A DNA stretch of 23,890 nt. Origin: RGIG2041 sp045532715. GTDB lineage: Bacteria; Bacillota; Clostridia; UBA1381; UMGS1253. A program made the translations under genes and the position numbers. Positions within the stretch are counted from its first letter, which is position 1, and every line of letters starts with the position of its first letter. The notes under the pieces were generated by a model. That model was not told the DNA's origin. It worked only from the letters and a program-made list of their open reading frames with translations, and made no database searches. The stretch lies in the NCBI GenBank assembly GCA_045532715.1, contig JAZSGM010000237.1, forward strand, positions 1 to 23,890, given 5' to 3'. Shown piece after piece: positions 1-7,856 of this stretch.

Positions 1-22
1 CTCTTTTTGTATAATTCATCAT
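1..22 (-). CDS. Start of a gene cut by the window edge, probably the second M16 protein (YfmH-like)
   Basis: Only the first seven codons are inside the window: two consecutive ATG codons (22-20 and 19-17) followed by Asn-Tyr-Thr-Lys-Arg. An AAAGGA ribosome binding site lies about 8 bases upstream, overlapping the end of yfmF, so the two genes are about 12 bp apart and almost certainly share an mRNA. In Bacillota, YfmF is normally followed by YfmH, the M16 family partner that keeps the zinc-binding motif. Identity is therefore inferred from position only; the seven residues cannot confirm it. Confidence 0.5.
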
Positions 23-34
23 TTCACACATCCT

Positions 35-1297
35 TTACGCGTTGGCCCCGAGAAAATAAATCATCTCCAGCTTGATATCCTGCGCTGCTGCAATAACTTC
101 CTCACGCGTCGTCGCCTCAATACGCGCAACGCGCTCTTCAATACTCAGCACTTCCCCATTGAGCAATCCGGACAGATAAAACGCAGTCATTGCACTCTGA
201 CTGTCCGTCGAGGAAATCGCATTGTTAATTAAAAACGCCTTTGCAGAATCAAATTCATAATCAGAGATTTCACCACGTTTAAGTGCATCAAGCTGCGCCA
301 TTGTTTCATTGTATGCGGCATCATAGTTTTTCTCCTCAATCCCCATACCAATCATCATATACTGCTTTGCACGATCCACACGGCTGAAGGCATAGTAGGC
401 AAGGCTCAGCTTTTCACGTACGTTGTTAAACAGCTTAGAATGCACGCCACTGCCCAGAATTGAGTTTGCCATCATCATATGTTCAAAATCGTGCGTTTCA
501 GCATCAAAGCCTGTAGTAAGACCCAAAGTAAGCTTTGCCTGGCTTGCATCAAAGCTTTCCGTTACTTTCTTCGTTTGCAACCCGGCAAGCTTTGGCAACG
601 TTTCAATATGCACAAGCTTCGAAGCATCTCTGGCTGTAAAATGTGGTTTAATCTTCTCCGCCACAGTTTCAGAATCTGCGCTGCCGCAGACAAAAATATC
701 CACACGACTGGTTGCAAGCACATTTTGATAGTGCGCGTACAGTGTCTGCGGCGTAATCGCCTGCACAGACTCTATGCTGCCAAGTTCATGGACACCATAC
801 GCCTCACCTTTAAACATTTCTTCCGTACAGCGCCAGAGTGCGTACTGCATCTTATCATTCACCATTGCTTCAATGGCTTCGATCAGATTTTTCTTTTCCT
901 GCGCAACATATTCTGCTGAAAAAGCACCATCCGGCAAATATGGTTCAAACAGAATCTCCAAAAGCAAATCCACCGCTCCGCCCACGAGATCCTCTCCGTT
1001 CGGCGCGTAGCGGTTGGCGAGAGAGTCACACTCAAAAAGCAACAGCTGCATATCTCCGCGCTTTATAACCGCACCCGAAACCGATGCACCGCACAAATCC
1101 ATCAGTTTACGCTCAATTTCATCAAAATCAGCATTGTGCTTCGTCCCACGTTTAAGTACGCTCGGCAAAATCGCATTCAATGATGCTTCCTGCGCGCAGA
1201 GCGATCGGTGAAAAAACATAGAAACTGTCGCACTTTTAAACTTATTGTCCGGAATATGATGTAGATATACCCCTTCCGTAATCTGCATAGTTTTCAT
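35..1297 (-). CDS. yfmF: M16 family peptidase-like protein YfmF (EF-P modification-associated)
   Basis: A 420-residue protein with the two-lobed M16 (insulinase/processing peptidase) architecture: an N-terminal lobe to about residue 200 and a C-terminal lobe from about 225, which carries the typical ILGSGVHSKLF and VREKLSLAYY segments. The inverted zinc motif HxxEH expected near residue 45-50 is absent; the aligned stretch reads NAILPSVLKRGT. It is therefore probably a catalytically dead subunit that works with an active M16 partner, as is usual for YfmF. In Bacillus subtilis the pair (ymfF/ymfH) is linked to 5-aminopentanol modification of elongation factor P. The start at 1297 has a weak AGTGAG site about 10 bases upstream; a second ATG three codons later is possible. 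The next gene begins 12 bp downstream. A consensus sigma-A promoter lies about 75 bp upstream. Confidence 0.85.
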   Translation of the reverse strand: MKTMQITEGVYLHHIPDNKFKSATVSMFFHRSLCAQEASLNAILPSVLKRGTKHNADFDEIERKLMDLCGASVSGAVIKRGDMQLLLFECDSLANRYAPNGEDLVGGAVDLLLEILFEPYLPDGAFSAEYVAQEKKNLIEAIEAMVNDKMQYALWRCTEEMFKGEAYGVHELGSIESVQAITPQTLYAHYQNVLATSRVDIFVCGSADSETVAEKIKPHFTARDASKLVHIETLPKLAGLQTKKVTESFDASQAKLTLGLTTGFDAETHDFEHMMMANSILGSGVHSKLFNNVREKLSLAYYAFSRVDRAKQYMMIGMGIEEKNYDAAYNETMAQLDALKRGEISDYEFDSAKAFLINNAISSTDSQSAMTAFYLSGLLNGEVLSIEERVARIEATTREEVIAAAQDIKLEMIYFLGANA

Positions 1298-1373
1298 GTA
1301 AATATCTCACTTTCAATCAGCGTTCCAGCCACGTCTTATTTGCAGGCTGCTTCCGCAAAAAATTAATGAATAT

Positions 1374-1402
1374 ATTATATAGCATTGCTCAATAATTGTC
1401 AA
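1374..1402 (-). promoter_or_regulatory. Sigma-A promoter for yfmF
   Basis: Read on the minus strand, a perfect TTGACA (1402-1397), a 17 bp spacer and a perfect TATAAT (1379-1374). It sits immediately after the gpr stop codon and gives a leader of about 70 nt before the yfmF ATG. yfmF can thus be transcribed independently of the sporulation gene upstream. Confidence 0.85.
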
Positions 1403-1406
1403 TTCC

Positions 1407-2372
1407 CTACATAGTTAAACTCTCTAAATCCTCCACGCTCAAATTCTTATGCAAATACAAATTAATGCCACCCGCAATCACTTTTGAAATGCGCTCCATC
1501 GCCAGATCAACCTCTTTTGGTGTTACCGTCAGATTTTCAACCTTATTTTGCATTAATGCCTGTACAGTTGCATACAAATCCTCACAGGACAAATCACGTA
1601 CGCAGGACATCATATCCCCCCTCTGTGACTGCACGGCATGTAAAATCTCATACGCTGCATCATAAGCCATTGTCAGTGCATCAATCACCGTTGGCACCCC
1701 AACGGCAATCACCGGCACACCGAAACGCTCTTTATTAAAGGCTGTACGACAGTTTCCCACTCCGGACCCCGGCGCAATTCCCGTGTCACAAAGCTGTACC
1801 GTGGTATTCAGTCTTCTGACCTCACGTGCCGCTAACGCATCAATCACTAAAATCAGTCCGGGCTTTACACGCGCACAAACCCCCTGCACAATCTCTGCCG
1901 TTTCAACACCCGTAATTCCAAGCACACCCGGCGACACAGCGCAGACGGATGCAATTTCGTCACCGAAGATGCCCTCAAGCTGCCTATGCATATGTCGTGT
2001 AACAAATATGCGATCCGCCGCTTTCGGTCCGAGTGCATCTGCCGTTATAAAACGGTTCCCGAGACCGACGACCAATACCGGACGGCTCTTATCAAATTCA
2101 CATAAACGTTCCAGTTCGTCCTTTATCGCAAAACAGCAAGCCTCATACTGTTGCGCATCCTGAAAGCTCAACGCATCCATTTCCAGCGTTACATAATTCC
2201 CGATTGGCTTACCGAGTCGTGTTGCACCTTCCTGCGTTTTAATCTGCACGCGTGTAACTGCAATTTCCCCTTTACGCTCTGTCTGTGTCTGAATACCATC
2301 CGAATCCGGCAGGTGCATTCCCGCTTGAAACTCCTGTAATTCCAAAGCTAAATCCGTACGCGGAAAATACAT
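1407..2372 (-). CDS. gpr: Germination protease GPR (spore aspartic endopeptidase)
   Basis: A 321-residue protease that degrades small acid-soluble spore proteins (SASPs) during germination (peptidase family A25). The N-terminal RTDLALE matches the conserved start of GPR, where a short propeptide is removed during spore maturation. Two Asp residues sit in the conserved blocks GLGNRFITADALGP (Asp112) and LVIDALAAR (Asp178). Their 66-residue spacing equals that of the catalytic pair described for Bacillus GPR. Further family blocks are SPGVLGITGVET, DTGIAPGSGVGN and VIAVGVPTVIDALT. The ATG at 2372 is preceded by AAAGGAG at 8 bp. It is read divergently from trmL. The gene shows that the organism belongs to a spore-forming lineage. 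In B. subtilis gpr is expressed in the forespore under SigF and SigG; a compatible promoter-like sequence is present upstream here. Confidence 0.95.
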   Translation of the reverse strand: MYFPRTDLALELQEFQAGMHLPDSDGIQTQTERKGEIAVTRVQIKTQEGATRLGKPIGNYVTLEMDALSFQDAQQYEACCFAIKDELERLCEFDKSRPVLVVGLGNRFITADALGPKAADRIFVTRHMHRQLEGIFGDEIASVCAVSPGVLGITGVETAEIVQGVCARVKPGLILVIDALAAREVRRLNTTVQLCDTGIAPGSGVGNCRTAFNKERFGVPVIAVGVPTVIDALTMAYDAAYEILHAVQSQRGDMMSCVRDLSCEDLYATVQALMQNKVENLTVTPKEVDLAMERISKVIAGGINLYLHKNLSVEDLESLTM

Positions 2373-2400
2373 AGTATCAACTCCTTTATATTTATACGGC

Positions 2401-2429
2401 TATTTTTTTCGAAATGACGTTTTTTATAC
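2401..2429 (-). promoter_or_regulatory. Possible forespore (SigF/SigG-type) promoter of gpr
   Basis: On the minus strand, GTATA (2429-2425) is followed after 14 bp by GAAAAAAATA (2410-2401). The first matches the -35 consensus of SigF-class promoters and the second nine of ten positions of the GGnrAnAmTw-type -10. The spacing is a base or so short of the usual value, and the A-rich context makes a chance match possible. Position fits: the predicted start lies about 20-25 nt before the gpr ATG. No convincing sigma-A promoter is seen in the same interval. Confidence 0.35.
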
Positions 2430-2459
2430 AGAAAAAGGAAAGCATTTTATAAAAAAGGC

Positions 2460-2488
2460 TGGATTTTTTCGTGCAAATTGTGTATAAT
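2460..2488 (+). promoter_or_regulatory. Probable trmL promoter (good -10, weak -35)
   Basis: A perfect TATAAT at 2483-2488 lies 23 bp before the trmL start region. At 17 bp spacing the -35 hexamer is TGGATT, a poor match. It would drive trmL and the DegV gene. It lies about 55 bp from the candidate gpr promoter, facing the other way. Confidence 0.45.
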
Positions 2489-2511
2489 GTTTTTATTGAC
2501 ATAAGGAGACG

Positions 2512-3012
2512 ATGATTTTGAGCTTTAATATTGTACTGTGTGAGCCGGAAATTCCGCAAAACACCGGCAACATTGCCCGCACCTGTGCCGCGACGGGAAG
2601 TCGCCTGCACCTGATTAAACCATTCGGCTTTGAAATTACAGACAAAAATCTGAAACGTGCGGGATTGGATTACTGGCACCTGCTTGACATCACTTACTAC
2701 GAAAATCTGGCGGATTTTTTTGAAAAGAATCCCGGTATCACCTGCTATTATGCAACCACCAAAGCACCACAGACCTATTGTGATATAACGTTCAAAGACG
2801 GTGATTACATTATGTTCGGCAAGGAAACAAAGGGACTCGACGAGAATCTGCTTCACGAAAATAAGGACAGCTGCATCCGCATTCCGATGATTGCCGAAGC
2901 GCGCAGCTTAAACCTTTCAAACTCCGTTGCTGTAGTCATTTTCGAAGCACTCAGGCAAACGGAATTTTCGGCACTGAAGTCCACAGGCGAACTGACAAAG
3001 TATACTTGGTAG
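2512..3012 (+). CDS. trmL: tRNA (cytidine/uridine(34)-2'-O)-methyltransferase TrmL
   Basis: A 166-residue SPOUT (SpoU-family) methyltransferase that methylates the 2'-O of the wobble nucleotide in certain tRNA-Leu species. It shows the family blocks in order: VLCEPEIPQNTGNIARTCAA near the N-terminus, LHLIKPFGF, the knot region MFGKETKGLDENLL at about residue 103, and IPMIAEARSLNLSNSVAVV at about 125, whose SLNLSN signature helps form the S-adenosylmethionine site. Length is typical of the single-domain TrmL/YibK type. The ATG at 2512 stands only 3 bp from AAGGAG. An in-frame TTG at 2518 has a better spacing of 9 bp and gives MSFNIVL, closer to usual TrmL starts, so the true start may be 2518. 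The stop codon overlaps the ribosome binding site of the DegV gene. Confidence 0.93.
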   Translation: MILSFNIVLCEPEIPQNTGNIARTCAATGSRLHLIKPFGFEITDKNLKRAGLDYWHLLDITYYENLADFFEKNPGITCYYATTKAPQTYCDITFKDGDYIMFGKETKGLDENLLHENKDSCIRIPMIAEARSLNLSNSVAVVIFEALRQTEFSALKSTGELTKYTW

Positions 3013-3025
3013 GAGGTCACTTCAA

Positions 3026-3916
3026 ATGAAAATCAAATTTATTGTTGATTCAGCATCAGATATTCCTAAAGATTACGCGTCCAAACATGACATTTCCGTC
3101 ATCGGTTTACCAATCTATTTTGCCGATGGTACGCAAATTCGCGCTTGGCACGATATTACCCCCGAAGCATTTTACGACAGGCTTGTTAAAGAATCCGAAA
3201 TTCCGACGACCTCTCAGGCACCTTTACCGGAAGTCAAGGACCTCTTGCTCGATGGCGCTAAGAATTATGACGCAACCGTGTACTTTACACTTTCTTCGAA
3301 AGCCAGCGGTACGTATCAGACCGCTCACATGCTCAAAAATGAGATTCTGGAGGAATACCCGGATGCTAAAATTGAGATTGTGGATTCCATGAGTTATTCG
3401 CTCTACATTGTACTGATGCTTAATGAAGCCATTCGTTTGAATAATGAGGGCAAATCGCTTGAAGAAATCATCGAAGGGGCAAAGAACGTGCGCCGGCATA
3501 CAAATGTTTATGTGCTGGTTGATACACTTAAATACCTTGAAAAAGGTGGCAGAATCAATAAGGCAAGCCTGATTGCCGGTAGCTTATTAAATATTAAGCC
3601 TGTACTTTCCGTCATCAACGGTATTATGGAGTCTGTTGACAAATTCCGTGGCAGCAAGACTGTCATTCCGAAGTTGGTTCAAAAGGTCATCAGCGATGAC
3701 CTGGATACCGAAAACCCGCATTTTTGCATTGTACATTCAAATGCATCCGATCGCGCAGCCCAACTTTGGGATGCGGTGAAAGAACAATGCGGCGAAGACA
3801 GTGTACTTGAATTTGAATCCCAGATCGGCGCAAGTGTTGGTACACACATCGGTCCGGGCACCCTTGCGTTGTTTTATCGCACAAAATCGCCAAGAAAGGT
3901 ATACGAAGAGGATTAA
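3026..3916 (+). CDS. DegV family protein (fatty-acid binding, FakB-like)
   Basis: A 296-residue protein with the EDD fold. It begins IKFIVDSASDIP, the typical DegV start, and carries TTSQAPLPE at about residue 60, LSSKASGTYQTA at about 90, DSMSYSLY at about 120, KYLEKGGRI in the middle and the hallmark IGASVGTHIGPGTLALFY near the C-terminus. DegV/FakB proteins bind a long-chain fatty acid and present it to the kinase FakA for phosphorylation and entry into phospholipid synthesis. No FakA is in the window and several DegV paralogues usually exist, so the ligand cannot be assigned. An AGGAGG site overlaps the trmL stop, 9 bp before the ATG. It is translated from the same mRNA as trmL and ends 14 bp before a terminator. 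Confidence 0.92.
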   Translation: MKIKFIVDSASDIPKDYASKHDISVIGLPIYFADGTQIRAWHDITPEAFYDRLVKESEIPTTSQAPLPEVKDLLLDGAKNYDATVYFTLSSKASGTYQTAHMLKNEILEEYPDAKIEIVDSMSYSLYIVLMLNEAIRLNNEGKSLEEIIEGAKNVRRHTNVYVLVDTLKYLEKGGRINKASLIAGSLLNIKPVLSVINGIMESVDKFRGSKTVIPKLVQKVISDDLDTENPHFCIVHSNASDRAAQLWDAVKEQCGEDSVLEFESQIGASVGTHIGPGTLALFYRTKSPRKVYEED

Positions 3917-3930
3917 GCTTGTATATGCTG

Positions 3931-3956
3931 AGCCGAAACATTTTGTTTCGGCTTTT
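3931..3956 (+). terminator. Rho-independent terminator after the trmL-degV operon
   Basis: A perfect 9 bp stem, AGCCGAAAC (3931-3939) with GTTTCGGCT (3945-3953), closes on a 5-base loop and is followed by a short T run. It separates the trmL-degV unit from the trkA promoter a few bases downstream. Confidence 0.85.
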
Positions 3957-3966
3957 GTATTCCCTA

Positions 3967-3995
3967 TTGATTTTAAAAATCATTGGTGCTATAAT
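3967..3995 (+). promoter_or_regulatory. Sigma-A promoter of trkA-trkH, extended -10
   Basis: TTGATT (3967-3972), a 17 bp spacer and TATAAT (3990-3995), with TGC just before the -10 box giving an extended -10 element. The expected start is about 4002, which leaves a 25 nt leader with AGGAG at 4013-4017. Confidence 0.85.
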
Positions 3996-4026
3996 TGTTT
4001 CACCAAGAACTTAGGAGAAATGTCTT

Positions 4027-5385
4027 ATGAGAATCATCATTGCAGGCTGTGGCAAAGTCGGACAAAAGCTGACCGAACGTCTCAGTCAGGAAAAGGAACA
4101 CGACATAACTATTATAGATACAAACCCGGAAATCATCGAGACGCTCGTCAATCAGCATGATGTTATGGGCGTTTGCGGTAGTTGCGGCAGCATTGACACG
4201 CTGACAGAAGCGGGCGCCGAAGAAGCGGATTTGCTCATTACAGTCACCCACTCTGACGAGGTAAATATGCTTTGTTGCCTTATGGCAAAAAAGCTCGGCA
4301 ACTGCCAGACCATTGCTCGCGTAAGAAAGCCGGAATATAACAAGGCACTTGCGCTGTTTAAGGACGATTTAGGTCTTGCGATGATTATCAATCCGGAACA
4401 GGCAGCAGCAAAGGAAATGGCAAGCGTCCTTCGCTTCCCTTCCGCCATTCAGATTGACACCTTTGCCAAAGGCCGGGTCGAAATCCTGAAATTCAGAATT
4501 CAGGAAGATTCCATACTGGATAACCTGCAGGTGGCTCATATGGCCGGCAAGCTGCATTGCGACATCTTGGTATGCGGCGTAGAACGTGGTGAAGATGCCT
4601 TTATCCCGCGCGGTGATTTTATCTTAAAGCAGGGCGATCTTGTCAGCATTGTATCCACCATCAAAAACGGCGTGGAATTTTTCAAAAAAATCGGCATTAA
4701 GACCAATCGTGTAAAAGACACTATGATTGTCGGCGGTGGTGACACAGCATACTATCTTGCCGACATGCTCTTACAATCCGGCATCAAAGTCAAAATCATT
4801 GAGCAAGATGCAAAACGCTGCGATGAGCTTTGTGAATTATTGCCGAACGCAACCATTCTGCACGGTGACGGCACTGACAATCTTTTGCTTTTAGAAGAAG
4901 GTCTCGAGCAAACAGAATCCTTTGTTGCGCTGACAAACATTGATGAAGAAAACATCCTGCTTTCTCTGTTTGCAAAAAGCAAAACAACCGCAAAATTAAT
5001 TACAAAAATCAACCGTATCGCTTACGACGAAGTCATTGGCAACCTAAATCTTGACACAATGGTCTATCCAAAAAACATCACGGCTGAATATATTGTCCGT
5101 TATGTGCGTGCAAAGAAAAACTCCATCGGCAGTAATATAGAAACCATGCATTATATTTTAGACAACAAAGCAGAAGCACTTGAATTCCGCATTCGTGAAA
5201 ACTCACCGATTGCAAACATTGCCATTGAAAAATTAGATTTAAAATCCAATGTTCTGATTGCATGCATTAACCGTGGCGGTCATATCATTATCCCGCGCGG
5301 TCGCGATATCATTAAACCACGCGACACGGTAATCGTCGTGACCACCGAAACCGGTTTTAAAGATGTAAGCGATATCTTAAACTAA
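4027..5385 (+). CDS. trkA: Trk potassium uptake regulatory/NAD-binding subunit TrkA
   Basis: A 452-residue cytoplasmic regulatory subunit that gates the TrkH potassium channel in response to bound nucleotide. It has the duplicated arrangement of full-length TrkA. The first RCK-N Rossmann domain spans about residues 1-120 (IIIAGCGKVGQ, then TIIDTNPE) and the first RCK-C about 135-215. The second RCK-N spans about 230-345 (MIVGGGDTAYYLADML, then KIIEQD) and the second RCK-C about 365-450. The first dinucleotide loop keeps GxGxxG-like spacing, while the second reads GGGDTA. AGGAG stands 9 bp before the ATG; another ATG at 4020 is out of frame. trkH follows after 13 bp, so the two subunits are co-expressed from the strong promoter upstream. 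Confidence 0.95.
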   Translation: MRIIIAGCGKVGQKLTERLSQEKEHDITIIDTNPEIIETLVNQHDVMGVCGSCGSIDTLTEAGAEEADLLITVTHSDEVNMLCCLMAKKLGNCQTIARVRKPEYNKALALFKDDLGLAMIINPEQAAAKEMASVLRFPSAIQIDTFAKGRVEILKFRIQEDSILDNLQVAHMAGKLHCDILVCGVERGEDAFIPRGDFILKQGDLVSIVSTIKNGVEFFKKIGIKTNRVKDTMIVGGGDTAYYLADMLLQSGIKVKIIEQDAKRCDELCELLPNATILHGDGTDNLLLLEEGLEQTESFVALTNIDEENILLSLFAKSKTTAKLITKINRIAYDEVIGNLNLDTMVYPKNITAEYIVRYVRAKKNSIGSNIETMHYILDNKAEALEFRIRENSPIANIAIEKLDLKSNVLIACINRGGHIIIPRGRDIIKPRDTVIVVTTETGFKDVSDILN

Positions 5386-5398
5386 AGGAAGACTTCAA

Positions 5399-6832
5399 AT
5401 GAACTATAGAATTATTCTCCACATCATCGGCTGGGTGCTCAATATCGAAGCGTTCTGTATGTTATTACCTTTGATTTGCGCACTCGTCTACGGCGAAAAC
5501 TATATGCTGTTTTTGTACTGCGCAATTCTATGTCTTGCTATAGGACTACCACTCGTGCTCAAGCAACCGAAAAACAAAGCCCTCTACGCAAAAGAAGGCT
5601 TTACTATCGTAGGACTTGCGTGGATTGTCATCAGTATTTTCGGTGCGCTTCCGTTCTATTTTTCCGGCTACTTTTCAAGCTTTACGGATGCACTGTTCGA
5701 ATCCGTTTCCGGTTTTACAACCACCGGTGCTTCCATTCTGCAGGATATTGAAATTCTGCCGAAAAGCATCTTATTCTGGCGCAGCTTTTCCCATTGGATC
5801 GGCGGTATGGGTGTGCTTGTGTTTTTGGTTGCAATTCTGCCGCTCGCCGGCGGTGAAAATCTGCATTTGATTAAAGCCGAAAGCACTGGTCCGGCTGTTG
5901 GCAAGCTTGTTCCAAAAATTAAATCCAGCGCTAAATGGCTGTATGGTATATACATCATTATGACGCTCGTAGTTGTTGTGCTTTTGCTGTTCGGCGGCCT
6001 GGATTTGTTCGAAGCCCTCATCCTTGCCTTTGGCACTGCCGGCACGGGCGGTTTTGCAATTTTAAATTCCAGCTGTGCTGATTATTCATCGTATGTGCAA
6101 ATCGTAATCACGGTGTTTATGATTCTATTCGGTATTGATTTCACCTTCTATCATCTGCTTTTAACCCGCCGATGGAAAATGATTGCAAATGCAGATGAAA
6201 CCAAAGCCTATCTTGGCATCATATTCACTTCTATTGTTTTAATTACAATCAACTGCCGTGGTCTGTTTACAAGTCTCGGAGAAGCCATCAGGCACTGTGC
6301 TTTTCAGGTCGCTTCGATCATCACAACTACCGGTTATGCAACGACAGATTTTGATTTATGGCCCGAGTTTTCCAAAACGATACTTGTGCTTTTGATGTTT
6401 ATCGGCGCCTGCGCAGGCAGCACCGGCGGCGGTATTAAGGTTTCCAGAATTGTAATTCTGCTTAAAAGCATTGTAAAACAAATACGTATTTCAACGCATC
6501 CGCGCAGTGTAGTCAAGCTGACAATGAACGGCAGACCGATTGCACACGAAACCATTCGCGCAATCAACGTCTATATGGCCGCCTACATTGCAGTATTCGT
6601 CACTTCCTTACTGCTGATCAGTTTGGACAATTTAGATTTTACGACGAATTTCACGGCACTTGCCGCTACACTCAATAACATTGGCCCGGGCCTCGCACGC
6701 GTTGGTCCTTCGCAAAATTTTTCTGTCTACTCCCCACTCTCCACTTTTGTGATGACGTTAGATATGTTAATCGGCAGACTGGAAATCTTCCCGATGCTGA
6801 TATTATTCTCACCGAATGCATGGAAAAAATGA
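5399..6832 (+). CDS. trkH: Trk potassium transporter membrane subunit TrkH
   Basis: A 477-residue polytopic membrane protein of the TrkH/KtrB family, the pore for potassium uptake. It is built from four M1-pore-M2 repeats, each with a selectivity-filter segment. These are visible as SGFTTTGAS (about residue 107), GTAGTGGFA (about 215), ITTTGYATTD (about 310) and NNIGPGLARVGP (about 430). The Gly-rich GACAGSTGGGIKVSR at about 340-355 is the conserved intramembrane loop, followed by the cytoplasmic segment STHPRSVVKLTMNG. Length is normal. An AAGGAAG site precedes the ATG and the gene lies 13 bp after trkA. A terminator starts 6 bp after the stop. Confidence 0.95.
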   Translation: MNYRIILHIIGWVLNIEAFCMLLPLICALVYGENYMLFLYCAILCLAIGLPLVLKQPKNKALYAKEGFTIVGLAWIVISIFGALPFYFSGYFSSFTDALFESVSGFTTTGASILQDIEILPKSILFWRSFSHWIGGMGVLVFLVAILPLAGGENLHLIKAESTGPAVGKLVPKIKSSAKWLYGIYIIMTLVVVVLLLFGGLDLFEALILAFGTAGTGGFAILNSSCADYSSYVQIVITVFMILFGIDFTFYHLLLTRRWKMIANADETKAYLGIIFTSIVLITINCRGLFTSLGEAIRHCAFQVASIITTTGYATTDFDLWPEFSKTILVLLMFIGACAGSTGGGIKVSRIVILLKSIVKQIRISTHPRSVVKLTMNGRPIAHETIRAINVYMAAYIAVFVTSLLLISLDNLDFTTNFTALAATLNNIGPGLARVGPSQNFSVYSPLSTFVMTLDMLIGRLEIFPMLILFSPNAWKK

Positions 6833-6837
6833 GTTCC

Positions 6838-6870
6838 AAACGGATGCTTAGCCGCATCCGTTTTCTTTTT
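6838..6870 (+). terminator. Rho-independent terminator after trkH
   Basis: A 10 bp perfect stem, AAACGGATGC (6838-6847) with GCATCCGTTT (6854-6863), loop TTAGCC, followed by TTCTTTTTT. It ends the trkA-trkH operon. Confidence 0.92.
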
Positions 6871-6901
6871 TAAAAATTTTTCAAAAAAAGCAAAAAAAGT
6901 G

Positions 6902-6930
6902 TTGACAAAACTATTTTTCTGCTGTATAAT
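6902..6930 (+). promoter_or_regulatory. Consensus sigma-A promoter of the tRNA-Leu gene
   Basis: A perfect TTGACA (6902-6907), 17 bp spacer and perfect TATAAT (6925-6930). The expected start lies about 7 nt before the mature tRNA 5' end, the usual design for a strongly expressed single tRNA unit. Confidence 0.92.
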
Positions 6931-6943
6931 GAACAAGTCGTTT

Positions 6944-7027
6944 GCGAGTGTGCTGGAATCGGCAGACAGGCACGTTTGAGGGGCGTGTGCTTATGGCGTA
7001 TGGGTTCAAGTCCCATCACTCGCACCA
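6944..7027 (+). tRNA. tRNA-Leu (anticodon GAG)
   Basis: A class II tRNA with encoded CCA end. Acceptor stem GCGAGTG (6944-6950) pairs with CACTCGC (7017-7023), discriminator A at 7024, then CCA. The D loop contains GGAATCGGCAGACAGG. The anticodon stem CACGT pairs with GCGTG around the 7-base loop TTGAGGG, so the anticodon is GAG (6978-6980), which reads CUC and CUU codons. A long variable arm (TGCTTATGGCGTA) is as expected for leucine. The T arm is ATGGG-TTCAAGT-CCCAT. It stands alone between its own promoter and terminator. Confidence 0.97.
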
Positions 7028-7034
7028 GAAAAGA

Positions 7035-7062
7035 GGGTATCCGAAAGGATACCCCTTTTTTT
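7035..7062 (+). terminator. Rho-independent terminator of the tRNA-Leu unit
   Basis: An 8 bp stem, GGGTATCC (7035-7042) with GGATACCC (7047-7054), a GAAA tetraloop and a run of seven T bases (7056-7062). It starts 8 bp after the tRNA CCA end. Confidence 0.93.
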
Positions 7063-7111
7063 ATTCTGTGGGACTTGAAACCTACAATATAAAACCGAAT
7101 GCATTTTTTTA

Positions 7112-7140
7112 TTGCTCTCAAGCGCAAAATATGGTATAAT
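7112..7140 (+). promoter_or_regulatory. Promoter of the two-component operon, extended -10
   Basis: TTGCTC (7112-7117), a 17 bp spacer and TATAAT (7135-7140) with TGG immediately before it, an extended -10. The start would be near 7147, only about 10 nt before the AAAGGAG site of the response regulator, so the leader is short and without room for a riboswitch. Confidence 0.75.
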
Positions 7141-7172
7141 TAATTAACTATAAATCAAAGGAGTGCTGCGAT

Positions 7173-7856
7173 ATGAAAATTTTAATCGTAGACGACGAGA
7201 AATTGCTCGTTAAGGGCATTAAGTTTAATTTGGAGCAGGACGGTTACGCCTGCGAAGTTGCATATGACGGCGAAGATGCAGTCAAAATGGCAAAGGATAA
7301 GACAATTGATTTGATCATCCTTGATTTAATGTTGCCAAAAATTGACGGTCTGGATGCTTGCCAGAAAATCCGTGAATTTTCCAACGTGCCGATTATTATG
7401 CTGACTGCAAAAAGTGAAGACATGGATAAAATTATGGGGCTTGAATACGGTGCAGACGACTATATGACGAAACCTTTTAACATCTTGGAGCTTAAAGCCC
7501 GCGTAAAAGCGATCTTGCGCCGCCGTACACACGCAGCCCCGGCTGCGGAAGCATCCGCAAATGACAGCGGTGACATCCGCATTGACTACAATCAGCGCCG
7601 TGTGGTGGTTTCCGGCAGAGAAATCAATTTGACCAGCAAAGAGTTTGATCTGATGGATTTGTTTATTTCAAACCCGAACAAGGTATACAGCCGCGACAAT
7701 CTTTTGGACATCGTATGGGGCTATGACTATCCGGGTGATATTCGCACGGTAGATGTTCACGTTCGCCGCCTGCGCGAAAAAATTGAGCCGGATGCGGCAG
7801 AGCCGAGATACATCCGTACTAAATGGGGAGTTGGTTACTATTATACAAATGTTTAA
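7173..7856 (+). CDS. OmpR/PhoB-family response regulator
   Basis: A 227-residue two-component DNA-binding regulator. The receiver domain (about residues 1-118) has the acidic pair in VDDEK, the phosphoacceptor Asp51 in IILDLMLPKIDG, the switch Thr in IIMLTAKSE and the conserved Lys in DDYMTKPFN. An Ala-rich linker leads to the C-terminal winged helix (about 130-227) with LTSKEFDLMDLF, the recognition region TVDVHVRRLREKIE and the wing KWGVGYYY. It resembles the PhoP/WalR subgroup but the sequence alone does not fix the stimulus or the regulon. AAAGGAG precedes the ATG at about 9 bp. The gene overlaps the downstream kinase by 8 bp (the kinase ATG lies inside its last codons), so the pair is translationally coupled. 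Confidence 0.95.
   Translation: MKILIVDDEKLLVKGIKFNLEQDGYACEVAYDGEDAVKMAKDKTIDLIILDLMLPKIDGLDACQKIREFSNVPIIMLTAKSEDMDKIMGLEYGADDYMTKPFNILELKARVKAILRRRTHAAPAAEASANDSGDIRIDYNQRRVVVSGREINLTSKEFDLMDLFISNPNKVYSRDNLLDIVWGYDYPGDIRTVDVHVRRLREKIEPDAAEPRYIRTKWGVGYYYTNV

Noticed and set aside
2392..2856. Open frame of 154 codons on the minus strand
   Set aside because: Antisense to trmL and spanning the gpr-trmL intergenic promoters; no coding signature.
7753..7848. Longer start for the sensor kinase at ATG 7753
   Set aside because: It would lie about 100 bp inside the response regulator and add 32 residues unlike a kinase N-terminus; ATG 7849 gives the expected start close to TM1.
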